DNA of 64,000 nt from Pseudomonas sp. MPC6 (GCF_006094435.1 NZ_CP034783.1:1143001-1207000); one strand, 5' to 3'. Numbered from the stretch's first letter, positions 1 to 8,739 are shown. Notes: a model not told the origin generated them from the letters alone. Program-made: numbers and translations.

Positions 1-184
1 GCGTGCCGTAACGGCCGACGGTGGATTCGAGCACGCTGTAGCGCGCATCCAGCTCGGCTTCGGGCAACAAGCCCAGGCCTTTGTCGACTTGCTGATAGAG
101 CGCCCCGCCGATCAACAGGAACACCAGCAGCGCGACCAGGGTGAACATCCCGCTCAAGCGCAGGGCAATCGAATTACTGGACAC
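1..184 (-). CDS. Heavy-metal-type sensor histidine kinase, N-terminal fragment
   Basis: The window edge cuts this gene and only about the first 61 codons are present. Translation from a GTG at 184 gives a short cytoplasmic start, one strongly hydrophobic segment at about residues 13-27 and the start of a periplasmic region. The GTG lies inside the last codons of the upstream response-regulator gene (11-bp overlap), typical of translationally coupled two-component pairs. The residue pattern after the membrane segment (ALYQQVDKGLGLLPEAELD) is like that of CusS/CopS/CzcS-type kinases. By family it should sense a periplasmic signal, autophosphorylate and pass the phosphate to the adjacent regulator. 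The kinase core is not visible, so the sensor type is inferred from context. Confidence 0.75.
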   Translation of the reverse strand, partial: MSSNSIALRLSGMFTLVALLVFLLIGGALYQQVDKGLGLLPEAELDARYSVLESTVGRYGT

Positions 185-851
185 CACGGCTCTCCAGCAC
201 ATAACCCATGCCACGGATGGTGTGCAGCAATTTCTCCTCGAACGGCCCGTCGAGCTTGGCCCGCAGGCGCTTGATCGCGACTTCGACCACGTTGGCGTCG
301 CTGTCGAAATTGATGTCCCAGACCATCTCGGCAATGGCGGTTTTCGAGAGGATTTCACCTTGTCGACGGGCCAGCACACTGAGCAGCGAGAACTCCTTGG
401 CCGTCAGGTCCAGGCGCATGCCGGCGCGGGTGGCCTTGCGGCTGATCAAATCGATCCACAGGTCGGCGACGCTGACTTGCACCGGTTCATGGCCGCCGCT
501 GCGACGCGTCAACGCCTGTAGCCGTGCCACCAGTTCGAGGAAGGAAAAAGGTTTGCCGAGGTAATCGTCGGCGCCGTCGCGCAGGCCTCTGATGCGGTCT
601 TCCACGCGCTCGCGGGCGGTGAGCATGATCACCGGGGTTTGCTTGCGCGCACGCAACGCGCGCAATACGCCGAAGCCGTCCAGGCCCGGCAGCATGACGT
701 CGAGGACGATCACCGCGTAGTCGCTTTCCAGCGCCAGGTGCAAGCCGCCGACGCCGTCGCGCGCCAGGTCCACGGTGTAGCCCTGTTCCGTCAGGCCGCG
801 ATGCAGGTAGTCCGCGGTTTTTTCCTCGTCTTCGATAATCAGAACGCGCAT
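174..851 (-). CDS. OmpR-family response regulator of heavy-metal type
   Basis: This 225-residue protein has the full OmpR layout. The receiver domain spans residues 1-115, with an acidic pocket at E7-D8, the phospho-acceptor D51 in VLDVMLPGLDG, T78 and K100. The winged-helix DNA-binding domain is at about 125-220, ending in HTIRGMGYVLE. Sequence and neighbours resemble CopR/CusR/IrlR regulators. The gene begins 9 bp after the RND permease stop and overlaps the kinase, so pump and sensor form one operon. It probably activates its own operon through the dyad elements near 5158-5229. The inducing signal (metal or other toxic compound) cannot be read from the sequence. Confidence 0.9.
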   Translation of the reverse strand: MRVLIIEDEEKTADYLHRGLTEQGYTVDLARDGVGGLHLALESDYAVIVLDVMLPGLDGFGVLRALRARKQTPVIMLTARERVEDRIRGLRDGADDYLGKPFSFLELVARLQALTRRSGGHEPVQVSVADLWIDLISRKATRAGMRLDLTAKEFSLLSVLARRQGEILSKTAIAEMVWDINFDSDANVVEVAIKRLRAKLDGPFEEKLLHTIRGMGYVLESRGVQ

Positions 852-860
852 GACCCCGCC

Positions 861-3800
861 TCAGTCTGTGGTCGCCAGCACCGGTACCGGCGTTGGCTTG
901 GGCCTATGGAATAGCCGCTCGAGCCACAAGTATATGACCGGAGTGGTGAACAGCGTCAGCGCCTGGCTTACCAGCAAGCCGCCGACGACCGCGATCCCCA
1001 GGGGCTGGCGCAGTTCGGCGCCGGTGCCGTAACCGAGCATCAGCGGCAGTGCGCCGAGCAGGGCGGCGAGGGTGGTCATGATGATCGGCCGGAACCGGGT
1101 AAGACAGGCCTGGTAAATCGCCTCTTCCGGTGGCAAGCCGCCTTTGCGCTGGGCTTCGAGGGCGAAGTCGATCATCAGGATGCCGTTTTTCTTGACGATC
1201 CCGATCAACAGCACCAGCCCGATCAGCGCCATGATCGAAAAGTCCTGGCCCCAGATCCACAGCATGATCACCGCGCCGAGCCCCGCCGACGGCAGGGTCG
1301 AGATGATCGTCAGCGGGTGCACGAAGCTCTCGTAGAGCACGCCGAGAATGATGTACACCGCCACCAGCGCCGCCAGAATCAGCCAGGGCTGGCTGGCCAG
1401 CGAACTCTGGAACGCCTGGGCCGCGCCCTGGAAGTTGCCGCTGATGGCCGTCGGCATGCCGATGTCGGCCTTGGCCTGATTGAGCATGATCACCGCATCG
1501 CCCAGGGCCACGCCGGGTGCCAGGTTGAACGACAGGTTGGCGGCCGGAAACATGCCGTCGTGGGCGATGGACAGCGGACCGATGGTCGGCGCATCGAATT
1601 TCGCCAGCGCCGAGAGCGGCACCATTTCCCCACTGAGCGGCGAGCGCAAGTAGAAGTAGTTGAGGCTTTCGGCTTTGCCGCGTTGCTGGGTGTCCAGCTC
1701 CAGGATCACGTTGTACTGGTTGGTCTGGGTCTGGAACTCATTGATTTGCCGCTGACCGAAGGCGTCATACAGCGCTTCGTCGACATCACTGGCCGTCAGG
1801 CCGAATCGTGCCGCCGCGCTGCGGTCGATGTTGATGTGGGTAATGCTGCCGCCCAGCTGCAAGTCGTTGGAAATGTCGCGAAAGGCCGGGTTGCCGCGCA
1901 GTTTTTCCGTCAGACGCTGGGTCCAGGTGCTGAGGGTCGCGCCGTCGTTGCTCTTGAGCACGTATTGGTACTGGGCGCGACTCGGGCCGGAACTGAGGTT
2001 GATGTCCTGGCCGGCGCGCAGGTACAGCACGATGCCCGGGACTTTCATCAGTTGCGGGCGAATCCGGTCGATGAACTCGCTGGCGGAGACGTCGCGATCG
2101 CCGCGTTTTTTCAGGGAGATCCAGAAGCGTCCGTTGGCAATCGTCTGGTTACTGCCCGAGACGCCGACCGAGTGGGAAAACGCCTCCACGGCCGGGTCGG
2201 CAGCGACGATTTCGGCCATTGCCAGGTGTTTTTTCACCATGTCGCCGTAGGAAATATCAGCGGCGGCCTCGGTGGTGCCGAGGACAAAGCCAGTGTCCTG
2301 CACCGGGAAGAAACCCTTGGGAATAAAGATGTAACCGGTGACGGCCAGCACGAGGGACAAGCCGAACACGCCGATCATCAATTTCTGATGGGCGAGGGCG
2401 CGACGCAGGCCTTTCTCATACCACGCCAGCAAGCGCTCGCCGAAACCCGGTTTGTCGTGGGGGTGATGCACCGGCGCACGCATGAACAATGCGGCGAGGG
2501 TCGGCGCCAGGGTCAGGGACACCACCACCGAGATCATGATGGTCGAGGTCGCGGTCAGGGCAAATTCCTTGAACAATCGCCCGACCACGCCGCCCATGAA
2601 CAGCAACGGAATGAACGCCGCCACCAGCGAGACACTGATCGAGACCACGGTAAACCCGATCTCGCCGGCGCCCTTGATCGCCGCCTCGCGCATGCCGTCG
2701 CCCGCCTCCAGGTGCCGGTGGATGTTCTCCACGACCACGATCGCATCGTCGACCACAAACCCCACGGCCACCACAATCGCCACCAGCGTCAGGTTGTTCA
2801 GGCTGAACCCCATGATGTACATCAGGGCGAAACTGGCGATCAACGACACACCGAGCACGGCGGTCACGATCAAGGTCGCCGAGAGTTGGCGCAGGAACAT
2901 CGCCATCACTGCCACCACCAGCATGATCGCAATCAGCAAGGTGATTTCCACTTCGTGCAACGAGGCGCGGATGGTCTGGGTCCGGTCGACCAGCACCCCG
3001 ACCTGGACCGAGGCGGGCAGCATGGCCTCCAGCGTCGGCAAGGCTGCCTGAATCCGGTCCACGGTCTCGACGATGTTGGCGCCTGGTTGCCGGAAGATCA
3101 CCAGGTTGACCCCCGGTTGATCGCCAGACCACGCCTGGACGTAGGCGTTTTCCGCGCCGTTGACCACTTTCGCCACATCTCTGAGATGAACCGGTGCTCC
3201 GTCTTTGTAGGAAACGATGAGTTGGCTGTATTCCTCAGGGTGGAACAACTGGTCGTTGGTGGACAGGGTCGAAATGCTCGACTCACCGTACAACGCACCT
3301 TTGGCCAGGTTGAGGCTGGTCTGTTGCAGCGCCAGGCGAATGTCCGCCAGGGTCAGGCCGATGGCCGCGAGTTTATCCGCCGACGCCTGGACGCGGATGG
3401 CCGGACGTTGCTGACCGGTGATGTTGATCTGGCCAACACCATCGATCTGGCTGATCTGACGGGACAGCAGGGTTTCGACCAGGTCGCTGAGTTCCGTGCC
3501 GGGCATTTGGGACGAGTTGACGCTGAGGATCAGCACCGGGCTGTCCGCCGGGTTGACCTTGCGCCAGGTGGGCAGGGTCGGCATGTCCTTGGGCAGTTTG
3601 CCAGCGGCGGTGTTGATCGCTGCCTGGACTTCCTGGGCCGCGGTGTCGATGCTTTTGTCGAGGGTGAACTGCAGGGTCAGGTTGGTCGAGCCCAGGGCGC
3701 TGCTCGAGGTCATCTGGGTCACGCCGGGAATGGCACTGAATTGCACTTCAAGCGGTGTGGCGACCGATGACGCCATGGTTTCCGGGCTGGCGCCGGGCAG

Positions 3801-3962
3801 TTGCGCGGCCACCTGGATGGTCGGGAATTCAGCTTCCGGCAGCGGCGCGATCGGCAGTCGCGGGAAGGCGATGGCACCGAGCAATACCAGGGCGAAGGTC
3901 AGCAGGATCGTCGCCACCGGGTGATCGATGCACCACGCCGAAACCGAGCCGTGCCCTTTCAT
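861..3962 (-). CDS. RND efflux permease, HAE1/MdtBC-like
   Basis: This 1033-residue protein is full length for an inner-membrane resistance-nodulation-division drug/proton antiporter. It begins with the usual N-terminal membrane helix (HPVATILLTFALVLLG). Two large periplasmic loops follow, and a transmembrane-4 segment carries the paired aspartates of the proton relay (GFVVDDAIVVVENIHR). The best resemblance from memory is to MdtB/MdtC-type HAE1 pumps rather than to the CzcA metal class, although the regulator looks metal-like. The start overlaps the membrane-fusion gene by 4 bp (ATGA), implying coupled translation. No outer-membrane channel gene lies next to it, so the pump probably borrows a TolC-like protein. 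Confidence 0.92.
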   Translation of the reverse strand: MKGHGSVSAWCIDHPVATILLTFALVLLGAIAFPRLPIAPLPEAEFPTIQVAAQLPGASPETMASSVATPLEVQFSAIPGVTQMTSSSALGSTNLTLQFTLDKSIDTAAQEVQAAINTAAGKLPKDMPTLPTWRKVNPADSPVLILSVNSSQMPGTELSDLVETLLSRQISQIDGVGQINITGQQRPAIRVQASADKLAAIGLTLADIRLALQQTSLNLAKGALYGESSISTLSTNDQLFHPEEYSQLIVSYKDGAPVHLRDVAKVVNGAENAYVQAWSGDQPGVNLVIFRQPGANIVETVDRIQAALPTLEAMLPASVQVGVLVDRTQTIRASLHEVEITLLIAIMLVVAVMAMFLRQLSATLIVTAVLGVSLIASFALMYIMGFSLNNLTLVAIVVAVGFVVDDAIVVVENIHRHLEAGDGMREAAIKGAGEIGFTVVSISVSLVAAFIPLLFMGGVVGRLFKEFALTATSTIMISVVVSLTLAPTLAALFMRAPVHHPHDKPGFGERLLAWYEKGLRRALAHQKLMIGVFGLSLVLAVTGYIFIPKGFFPVQDTGFVLGTTEAAADISYGDMVKKHLAMAEIVAADPAVEAFSHSVGVSGSNQTIANGRFWISLKKRGDRDVSASEFIDRIRPQLMKVPGIVLYLRAGQDINLSSGPSRAQYQYVLKSNDGATLSTWTQRLTEKLRGNPAFRDISNDLQLGGSITHINIDRSAAARFGLTASDVDEALYDAFGQRQINEFQTQTNQYNVILELDTQQRGKAESLNYFYLRSPLSGEMVPLSALAKFDAPTIGPLSIAHDGMFPAANLSFNLAPGVALGDAVIMLNQAKADIGMPTAISGNFQGAAQAFQSSLASQPWLILAALVAVYIILGVLYESFVHPLTIISTLPSAGLGAVIMLWIWGQDFSIMALIGLVLLIGIVKKNGILMIDFALEAQRKGGLPPEEAIYQACLTRFRPIIMTTLAALLGALPLMLGYGTGAELRQPLGIAVVGGLLVSQALTLFTTPVIYLWLERLFHRPKPTPVPVLATTD

Positions 3963-5119
3963 GGTTGCACCTGCGACTGGACCACTTGTGGTGGCTCGGT
4001 CAGGACCTGGACGGTGGAGCCTTGCTTGAGGCGCGACTGGCCATCGCTGACGAGCACGTCGCCCGGCTTGACGCCTTTGATGATGTCCTGGCCGCTGCCT
4101 TGGTAAACCATTTGCACCTGGACGGTTTCGACCTTGTCACCGTTGACCCGGTAGACGAAATGTTGATCGAGGCCGCGTTGTACGACAGTGGGTGGCACTA
4201 CCAGCGCGTCTTTATCCAGCGCTGTCTGAATCTTTACCGTCACCAACAGGCCCGGCCAGAGTTTTTGCCCGGCGTTGTTGAATTCGGCCTTGGCGCGGAT
4301 CGTTCCGGTGTTGGCGTTGATCTGGTTGTCGATCAGGGTCAGATGGCCTTCGCCCAGCAGGTTGCCGGTTTCGCCATCGGTGTCGGCGCCGATGTAGGCC
4401 TTGACCCGGGCACGCTGTGGGTCGTTGATCAGGCCTTGCAGGGTCGGCAGCATTTGCTGCGGCAGGGAAAACTCCACGGCGATGGGGTCGATCTGGGTCA
4501 CGGTGAACAAGCCTTGGGTATCGCTCATGCGCAGGAAGTTGCCTTCGTCCACTGTACGAATCCCGACGCGACCGCTGACGGGGGAGCGAATCTGTGTGTA
4601 GGAAAGCTGCACTTGGGCGGCGTCGATCGAGGCCTGATTGCCCTGGGCGGTGGCCTTGAGTTGATTGACCAGGGCTTGTTGCTGGTCGTAGGTCTGCTTG
4701 GACACGCCGTCGTCGACACTCAGCAGTTTGTAGCGCTTGAGGTTGACCAGCGCGACCTGCAACTGCGCCTGGCTTTCGCCCAGTTGCGCCCGGGCCAGGT
4801 CGAGGCTGGCGCGGATCGAACGGTCGTCGATGGTCGCCAGCAGGTCGCCTTTGTTCACCAGTTGGCCTTCCTTGACCAGGATTTTGGTGAGAATGCCGTC
4901 GATCTGCGGGCGCACGACGACGCTGTGCAGGGACAACACCGAGCCAATCCCGCTGACGTAGCGAGGCACATCTTTTTCAGCGACGGCGACCACCCGCACG
5001 GGGATGGCGGTGGGGGCGGCCAGTTTTGCCGTAGCGGGCTTGGTCAGGTACCAGGTGCCCAGCGCTGCCAGGGCAATCAGCAGACCGGCGATCAAGGCGG
5101 GTTTTTTCTGAATTCGCAT
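3959..5119 (-). CDS. RND efflux periplasmic adaptor (membrane fusion protein)
   Basis: This 386-residue protein is MdtA-like. It has an N-terminal anchor or signal segment at about residues 9-25, then the split lipoyl domain (IDGILTKILVKEGQLVNKGDLLATID and the return half near TQIRSPVSGRVGIRTVDEG), a helical hairpin between them, and beta-barrel and membrane-proximal domains. It should bridge the RND permease to an outer-membrane channel. It is first in a four-gene operon (adaptor, permease, regulator, kinase). Its 5-prime side holds two inverted repeats that look like control sites. Substrate cannot be inferred. Confidence 0.92.
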   Translation of the reverse strand: MRIQKKPALIAGLLIALAALGTWYLTKPATAKLAAPTAIPVRVVAVAEKDVPRYVSGIGSVLSLHSVVVRPQIDGILTKILVKEGQLVNKGDLLATIDDRSIRASLDLARAQLGESQAQLQVALVNLKRYKLLSVDDGVSKQTYDQQQALVNQLKATAQGNQASIDAAQVQLSYTQIRSPVSGRVGIRTVDEGNFLRMSDTQGLFTVTQIDPIAVEFSLPQQMLPTLQGLINDPQRARVKAYIGADTDGETGNLLGEGHLTLIDNQINANTGTIRAKAEFNNAGQKLWPGLLVTVKIQTALDKDALVVPPTVVQRGLDQHFVYRVNGDKVETVQVQMVYQGSGQDIIKGVKPGDVLVSDGQSRLKQGSTVQVLTEPPQVVQSQVQP

Positions 5120-5157
5120 GCGAGTGGGGCGCCGGGCTGGGTGGTCGGAGTGTTGTC

Positions 5158-5183
5158 AGGTTTATACCTTCCTTTATAAACCT
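5158..5183 (-). promoter_or_regulatory. Dyad AGGTTTATA-N8-TATAAACCT upstream of efflux operon
   Basis: Perfect 9-bp arms separated by 8 bp lie 39 bp before the adaptor start codon. Each arm contains a TATAAA that could act as a -10 box on the minus strand, but no good -35 is present at normal spacing. That fits an activator-dependent promoter or an operator over the promoter. Confidence 0.5.
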
Positions 5184-5209
5184 GTTCGCCCGTCAGGAAG
5201 GTGACGGCT

Positions 5210-5229
5210 AACTGACGGCGCTGTCAGTT
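5210..5229. promoter_or_regulatory. Dyad AACTGAC-N6-GTCAGTT
   Basis: A second perfect inverted repeat (7-bp arms) lies about 90 bp before the adaptor start. Further CTGAC/GTCA half-like motifs occur between it and 5190, read on the minus strand. Repeated half-sites are the usual binding pattern of OmpR-family regulators, so this is a candidate site for the operon's own response regulator. Confidence 0.4.
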
Positions 5230-5254
5230 TGGGTGCTGTGGTGCCTGTTCTGGC

Positions 5255-5335
5255 CTCTTCGCTGGCGAGCCAGCTCCTACACGGGATTTGCGTACACCAC
5301 GATCCCTGTAGGCGCTGGCTTGCCAGCGAAGGCGT
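5255..5335. repeat. REPIN (GCTGGCTTGCCAGCGA class)
   Basis: Two inverted REP hairpins with arms ending CAGCTCCTACA and TGTAGGCGCTGG flank a 20-odd bp spacer. The pair lies between the efflux operon and the 85-residue gene. With the two dyads it accounts for most of the 5120-5464 gap. Confidence 0.85.
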
Positions 5336-5464
5336 CAGCCCCGTCACCCCAAAACCCGACAGACTTTCCTGCGGCGTGAAGCTTGCCGCTCCCGAGACAG
5401 GTATACTGCCGCCTTTCGTGGCTCGCTGACCGGGCCCGACTCTTTTGCATCACCCGGAGCTTTC

Positions 5465-5722
5465 ATGACTTCCCCGACACAACCGCCGGTTGCCGACGCC
5501 TTGAGCGACGACCAGGCAGACCTGCCAGACAGCGTCGACTCCAGCGCAGACAGCGAAACCAAAGCCGCGATTCCGGCATTCAAGTTCCCGTTCAAACCGG
5601 GCGATCTGGCTGCAGCGAAGAATGCCAGTCAGCCCTGGTACAAGAATGGCGCGAAGAATGGCCATACCAAGACGCCGGGCGCTGCGCCTCCCGGCACGCG
5701 TCGTTCGATGGGCAAGCGTTAA
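5465..5722 (+). CDS. Small conserved-type protein of unknown function
   Basis: This is an 85-residue hydrophilic protein. It starts at an ATG 6 bp after a CCGGAG ribosome-binding sequence. The N-terminal half is acidic and rich in Asp, Ser and Pro. A short FKFPFKPGD-like segment follows, and the C-terminus is basic and ends RRSMGKR. There is no signal peptide, membrane segment or recognised domain, and low-complexity ends suggest disorder. It is flanked on both sides by REP pairs and appears to be transcribed alone. Pseudomonads carry similar small hypothetical proteins, but I cannot assign a role. Confidence 0.65.
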   Translation: MTSPTQPPVADALSDDQADLPDSVDSSADSETKAAIPAFKFPFKPGDLAAAKNASQPWYKNGAKNGHTKTPGAAPPGTRRSMGKR

Positions 5723-5754
5723 GTTTTTTGATTCCTGCGGCGCCTGATCTGCCG

Positions 5755-5840
5755 TCTTCGCGAGCAAGCCCACAGTTCTGACCGCATCCCATCCTTGGAA
5801 CGCGGTCAAAATGTGGGAGCGGGCTTGCTCGCGAAGGGGC
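5755..5840. repeat. REPIN with one shortened arm
   Basis: The right arm GTGGGAGCGGGCTTGCTCGC is complete. The left arm reads CGCGAGCAAGCCCACAG and lacks the GCTCC part of a normal arm. It lies between two convergent genes. Confidence 0.75.
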
Positions 5841-5865
5841 CATCACAGGCGGCACACCCCTTGAA

Positions 5866-6615
5866 TCAAGCCGCCCGCAACGAAATAAACGCATAGTTCA
5901 ACGGCGCATCAGTCGCCACTTGCGCCCCAGCCTCCAGCACTTGCCCGGCGATGTCGTCGCCCGACAGATGGAACAGCCATTCGCTGCCCCAGTCATCCAG
6001 CGTCTGTCCAGCCACCTGGTCGATCACTGAAGCAAACGCAGCCATATCCGGCAGGTAAGCGGTGAATCCATCGCCCTTCAGTGCTGTCGTGCGAATGCCC
6101 AACAGCGCGCAAATGGCATCCTTGGTCCGGATATCGTCACGGTCCGCCTGACGGGAGCGCTGAATCAGGTCCACCAACCCCTGATCGACCAATTGGTTAC
6201 CCACTATCAGATCCGGCCCTTTTTCCCATGACTCGGGCGGACATTCCTTCACCGCCGTGTTCAGGGGTATGTGCGGATTGATTTCCATCGGATAGATGCG
6301 GCACACCAGCGGCCGGCGATCATAGATGCGGCAGCGGTTATCGTCGTCAAGATTCCGGCAGGGACCGGCGTTGTAGGCGGCAAAGGTGATCGCCACGCAG
6401 GCCTCGGATACGCCACTGCGAACCCTCACCGAACGGCGTTCGGCGTGTTCGCGTTGCTCCACCGGCAAGCCCAGGCCATTGCCCAGGAAACCTTCCACCA
6501 GCACGATGACTTGACCGCCGTCGGCCACCCACATCCGGGTCTCGGCCAGGGTCAGGGGGACGTGGTGGTCGTTGCAGCATTTGCCACACCCTACGCAGGA
6601 AAACGTCGTATTCAT
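5866..6615 (-). CDS. YkgJ-type cysteine cluster protein
   Basis: This 249-residue protein starts at MNTTFSCVGCGKCC. The cysteines C7, C10, C13 and C14 form the CxxCxxCC cluster typical of the UPF0153/YkgJ putative zinc- or iron-chelating family. Further paired cysteines occur in AGPCRNLDDDNRCRIYDRRPLVCRIYP, the family's second metal-binding block. An open frame continues upstream, but the family start and the unlike composition before residue 1 favour 6615. The C-terminal 100 residues are not part of the core family. The true metal (Zn or Fe-S) and function are unknown. Confidence 0.82.
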   Translation of the reverse strand: MNTTFSCVGCGKCCNDHHVPLTLAETRMWVADGGQVIVLVEGFLGNGLGLPVEQREHAERRSVRVRSGVSEACVAITFAAYNAGPCRNLDDDNRCRIYDRRPLVCRIYPMEINPHIPLNTAVKECPPESWEKGPDLIVGNQLVDQGLVDLIQRSRQADRDDIRTKDAICALLGIRTTALKGDGFTAYLPDMAAFASVIDQVAGQTLDDWGSEWLFHLSGDDIAGQVLEAGAQVATDAPLNYAFISLRAA

Positions 6616-6698
6616 TGAGCAGTCGGTCGCATTTGAGGGTAGGAAATGGCGACAGAAAGCCACCGTTGAGGCGGAGGTCAAAGCAAGTAATGCGCCAG

Positions 6699-7025
6699 TC
6701 ACTGCGCCTTGGCGGTTGGGCGGATGGAGTCCCACTCGGTCACGTAGGCGGTTTTGCTTTTTTTGTTGAACAGGCACAGCTCGGTGCCTTGCTGGCCTTT
6801 CATGTGTTTTTGCGGGTATTGGCCTTGCAGCAGCAGTGCGGTGTAGCCGACCCGGTCATCGAACTGAGCGGCGTTGCCGACGGGTTTGGCATTCTTCAGG
6901 CCGCTGGCCTTGGTGCAGCCGGCGAGCACGGCTTTGTCGTAGGCGGCCCAGGCGTCGGGGCTGGAGGCCTGGGCGTGGGTGGCGAGGGCGGTAAGGCAGA
7001 GGAAAGTCAGGGTTGCAGCTTTCAT
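6699..7025 (-). CDS. Small secreted protein, unknown function
   Basis: This 108-residue protein has a clear Sec signal peptide (basic MK, hydrophobic residues 3-16, likely cleavage after ATHAQA at about residue 20). Two cysteines in the mature part (AGCTKASG and ELCLFNKK) could form a disulphide. The tail VTEWDSIRP is characteristic, but I cannot tie it to a named domain. A start further upstream would place the signal peptide internally, so 7025 is chosen. It lies about 80 bp upstream of the YkgJ-like gene on the same strand and may be co-transcribed with it. Predicted location is the periplasm. Confidence 0.75.
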   Translation of the reverse strand: MKAATLTFLCLTALATHAQASSPDAWAAYDKAVLAGCTKASGLKNAKPVGNAAQFDDRVGYTALLLQGQYPQKHMKGQQGTELCLFNKKSKTAYVTEWDSIRPTAKAQ

Positions 7026-7102
7026 GGGTGAGGCATCCTTGGGCATTTGGTTGGCCGAATGCCTGAAGTATGCCTGATGGTTTTGTGTTGAATGTGTCGG
7101 CC

Positions 7103-7199
7103 CCTTCGCGGGCAAGCCACGCTCCCACAGGTTTTGTGTCGTATTTATCCTTCGCGAACGACATACATCCTGTGGGAGCGTGGCTTGCCCGCGATGGCG
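7103..7199. repeat. REPIN (GGGAGCGTGGCTTGCCCGCGA variant)
   Basis: Two inverted arms with GTGGGAGCGTGGCTTGCCCG and its complement flank a spacer. It lies between the GNAT gene end and the start of the secreted-protein gene. Confidence 0.8.
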
Positions 7200-7204
7200 G
7201 TGTG

Positions 7205-7687
7205 TCAGACCGGAACCGTTTCCCGGCGAACCACATACATCCCGGCACTTTCATACAGCCGCAGCGCCCGAAGATTGCCCTCCAATACCTTCAAATCCAC
7301 ATAACCTTCGCGCCGCTGCTGAAACACCTTGAAAGCATGCAGCAGCAAAGCACGCCCCAATCCCCGGCCCTGAGCTCGCGGATGCACCACCAGGCTCTTG
7401 ATAAAGGCGCTGGTCCAGCATTGGCACACGCCCACGATGCCCTCGGCATCCAGGGCGATGAAGCACAAGGTCGGATCGTATTCGGGGTCGGTCTCGAAGC
7501 GCTGTTGCCAGACTTCCAGCGCCGGCACCCGACCGCCACCTTCCTGGTAGCCCAGTTGCATCAAGTGATGCACGGCGCTCGCTCGCTCGGGGCGATAGTC
7601 GCTCAGGACCACCCCTTGAGGCCAGGGGATAGCGGGTAGCGCCTCGGCAAGGTTACGCCTCAGCAGAAAGCAATAATCCTCGGCCAA
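7205..7687 (-). CDS. GNAT-family N-acetyltransferase
   Basis: This 160-residue protein has the GNAT acetyl-CoA binding signature (SLVVHPRAQGRGLGRALLLHAF, with QGRGLG forming the pyrophosphate loop) at about residues 97-118. A C-terminal LRLYESAGMYVVRRE strand-helix-strand is typical of motif B. It should transfer an acetyl group from acetyl-CoA to an amine, but the substrate is not predictable. The start lies only 3 bp from the stop of cheV on the same strand, so it may be expressed with it. Length is normal for a single-domain GNAT. Confidence 0.85.
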   Translation of the reverse strand: MAEDYCFLLRRNLAEALPAIPWPQGVVLSDYRPERASAVHHLMQLGYQEGGGRVPALEVWQQRFETDPEYDPTLCFIALDAEGIVGVCQCWTSAFIKSLVVHPRAQGRGLGRALLLHAFKVFQQRREGYVDLKVLEGNLRALRLYESAGMYVVRRETVPV

Positions 7688-7690
7688 AAC

Positions 7691-8593
7691 TCAATGACCT
7701 TGTTCGGCGACGGCCTTGGCCGCTGCGATCAGGCATTTGGTCAGTTCTGGCGAGGAGAACTTGGTCAGTACCGCATTGGCCCCGGCCAGCCGGGCTTTCT
7801 CGCTGTTCATCGCACTGTCGAGCGAGGTGTGCAGCAGTACATACAGGTGCGAAAAGTCCGGCGTTTCGCGCAGGGTGCGGGTGAAGGCATAGCCGTCCAT
7901 CTCCGACATTTCGATGTCGGAGACGATCAGGTTGATCTGCTGGGCGGTGCCTTGCAGGTCCAGCAGGCAGTCGATGGCTTCCTTGGCACTGCGGGCGGTG
8001 TGGACCTGCAGTCCGAGATTGCGCAGGGTGTGCACCGATTGCTGCAGGGCGACCTGGCTGTCATCGACCACCAGGATCCGCGCATTGCCGAGGATTTCGG
8101 CATCTTCCATGCTGAGTTCGGTCGGGGCCGTTTCGATCTGCGCCGGGGCGATGCCGTGGATGACTTTTTCGATGTCCAGCACCTGCACCAGGGCACCGTC
8201 GACCGAGGTCACGCCGGTGATGTACGAGCGCCCGCCGCCGGAGCCGAAGGGTGGCGGACGGATGTCGGTGGACAGGCAGTGGACGATCTTGCTCACCGCC
8301 TGAACGTGCAGGCCCTGCTTGGAGCGGCTGACGTCGGTGACGATCAGGCAGCCACCGTTGGGGTCTTCCAGGGGGCGCTCGCCGATGGCGCGGCTGAGGT
8401 CGATCACCGACAACGCAGTCCCGCGCAGGGTGGCGATGCCTTTGACGTGGGGATGCGATTCCGGCAACCGGGTCAGCGGCGGGCAGGGGATGATTTCACT
8501 GACTTTCAGCAGGTTGATCGCCATCAGCTTGCCGCTGCGCAAGGTAAACAGCAACAGCGAAAGTGAGTCTGCGCGGGCTTTGTTGGAAGACAT
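7691..8593 (-). CDS. cheV: Chemotaxis protein CheV
   Basis: This 300-residue fusion has a CheW-like coupling domain (about residues 10-150, with VKGIATLRGTALSVIDL) and a C-terminal CheY-like receiver (about 172-295). The receiver carries the acidic pocket VVDDS at 175-179 and phospho-acceptor D226 in LIVSDIEMSEMDG. CheV docks chemoreceptors to CheA and tunes adaptation through its phosphorylation. The start at MSSNKARADS is chosen over an upstream frame that would translate a REP sequence. The 8594-8739 gap to norR ends in a REP hairpin. No other chemotaxis genes are adjacent, as is common for cheV paralogues in Pseudomonas. Confidence 0.9.
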   Translation of the reverse strand: MSSNKARADSLSLLLFTLRSGKLMAINLLKVSEIIPCPPLTRLPESHPHVKGIATLRGTALSVIDLSRAIGERPLEDPNGGCLIVTDVSRSKQGLHVQAVSKIVHCLSTDIRPPPFGSGGGRSYITGVTSVDGALVQVLDIEKVIHGIAPAQIETAPTELSMEDAEILGNARILVVDDSQVALQQSVHTLRNLGLQVHTARSAKEAIDCLLDLQGTAQQINLIVSDIEMSEMDGYAFTRTLRETPDFSHLYVLLHTSLDSAMNSEKARLAGANAVLTKFSSPELTKCLIAAAKAVAEQGH

Positions 8594-8704
8594 AAATACC
8601 TTCTGTGGAAAAAGGTGGTGGGCGATCGCGGGATCGCCAACAGCTATCGTTGCCGGGTTATCGACTTGTCCGGGGCAGGCTTTAGCAATTTGGGTGAACC
8701 TTAG

Positions 8705-8738
8705 GGCCCCAGCGAGCGAGCTTGCTCGCGATGGGGCC
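8705..8738. repeat. Single REP hairpin between norR and cheV
   Basis: A GAGCGAGCTTGCTCGCGA core is flanked by GGCCCCA and TGGGGCC, which extend the stem. It directly abuts the norR stop codon at 8740 and may act as a transcript end or 3-prime stabiliser for norR. Confidence 0.6.
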
Positions 8739-8739
8739 A

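Noticed and set aside
1317..3770. Open frame of 817 codons antisense to the RND permease
   Set aside because: Composition is typical of a reverse-frame shadow and the RND protein on the other strand has all family motifs.
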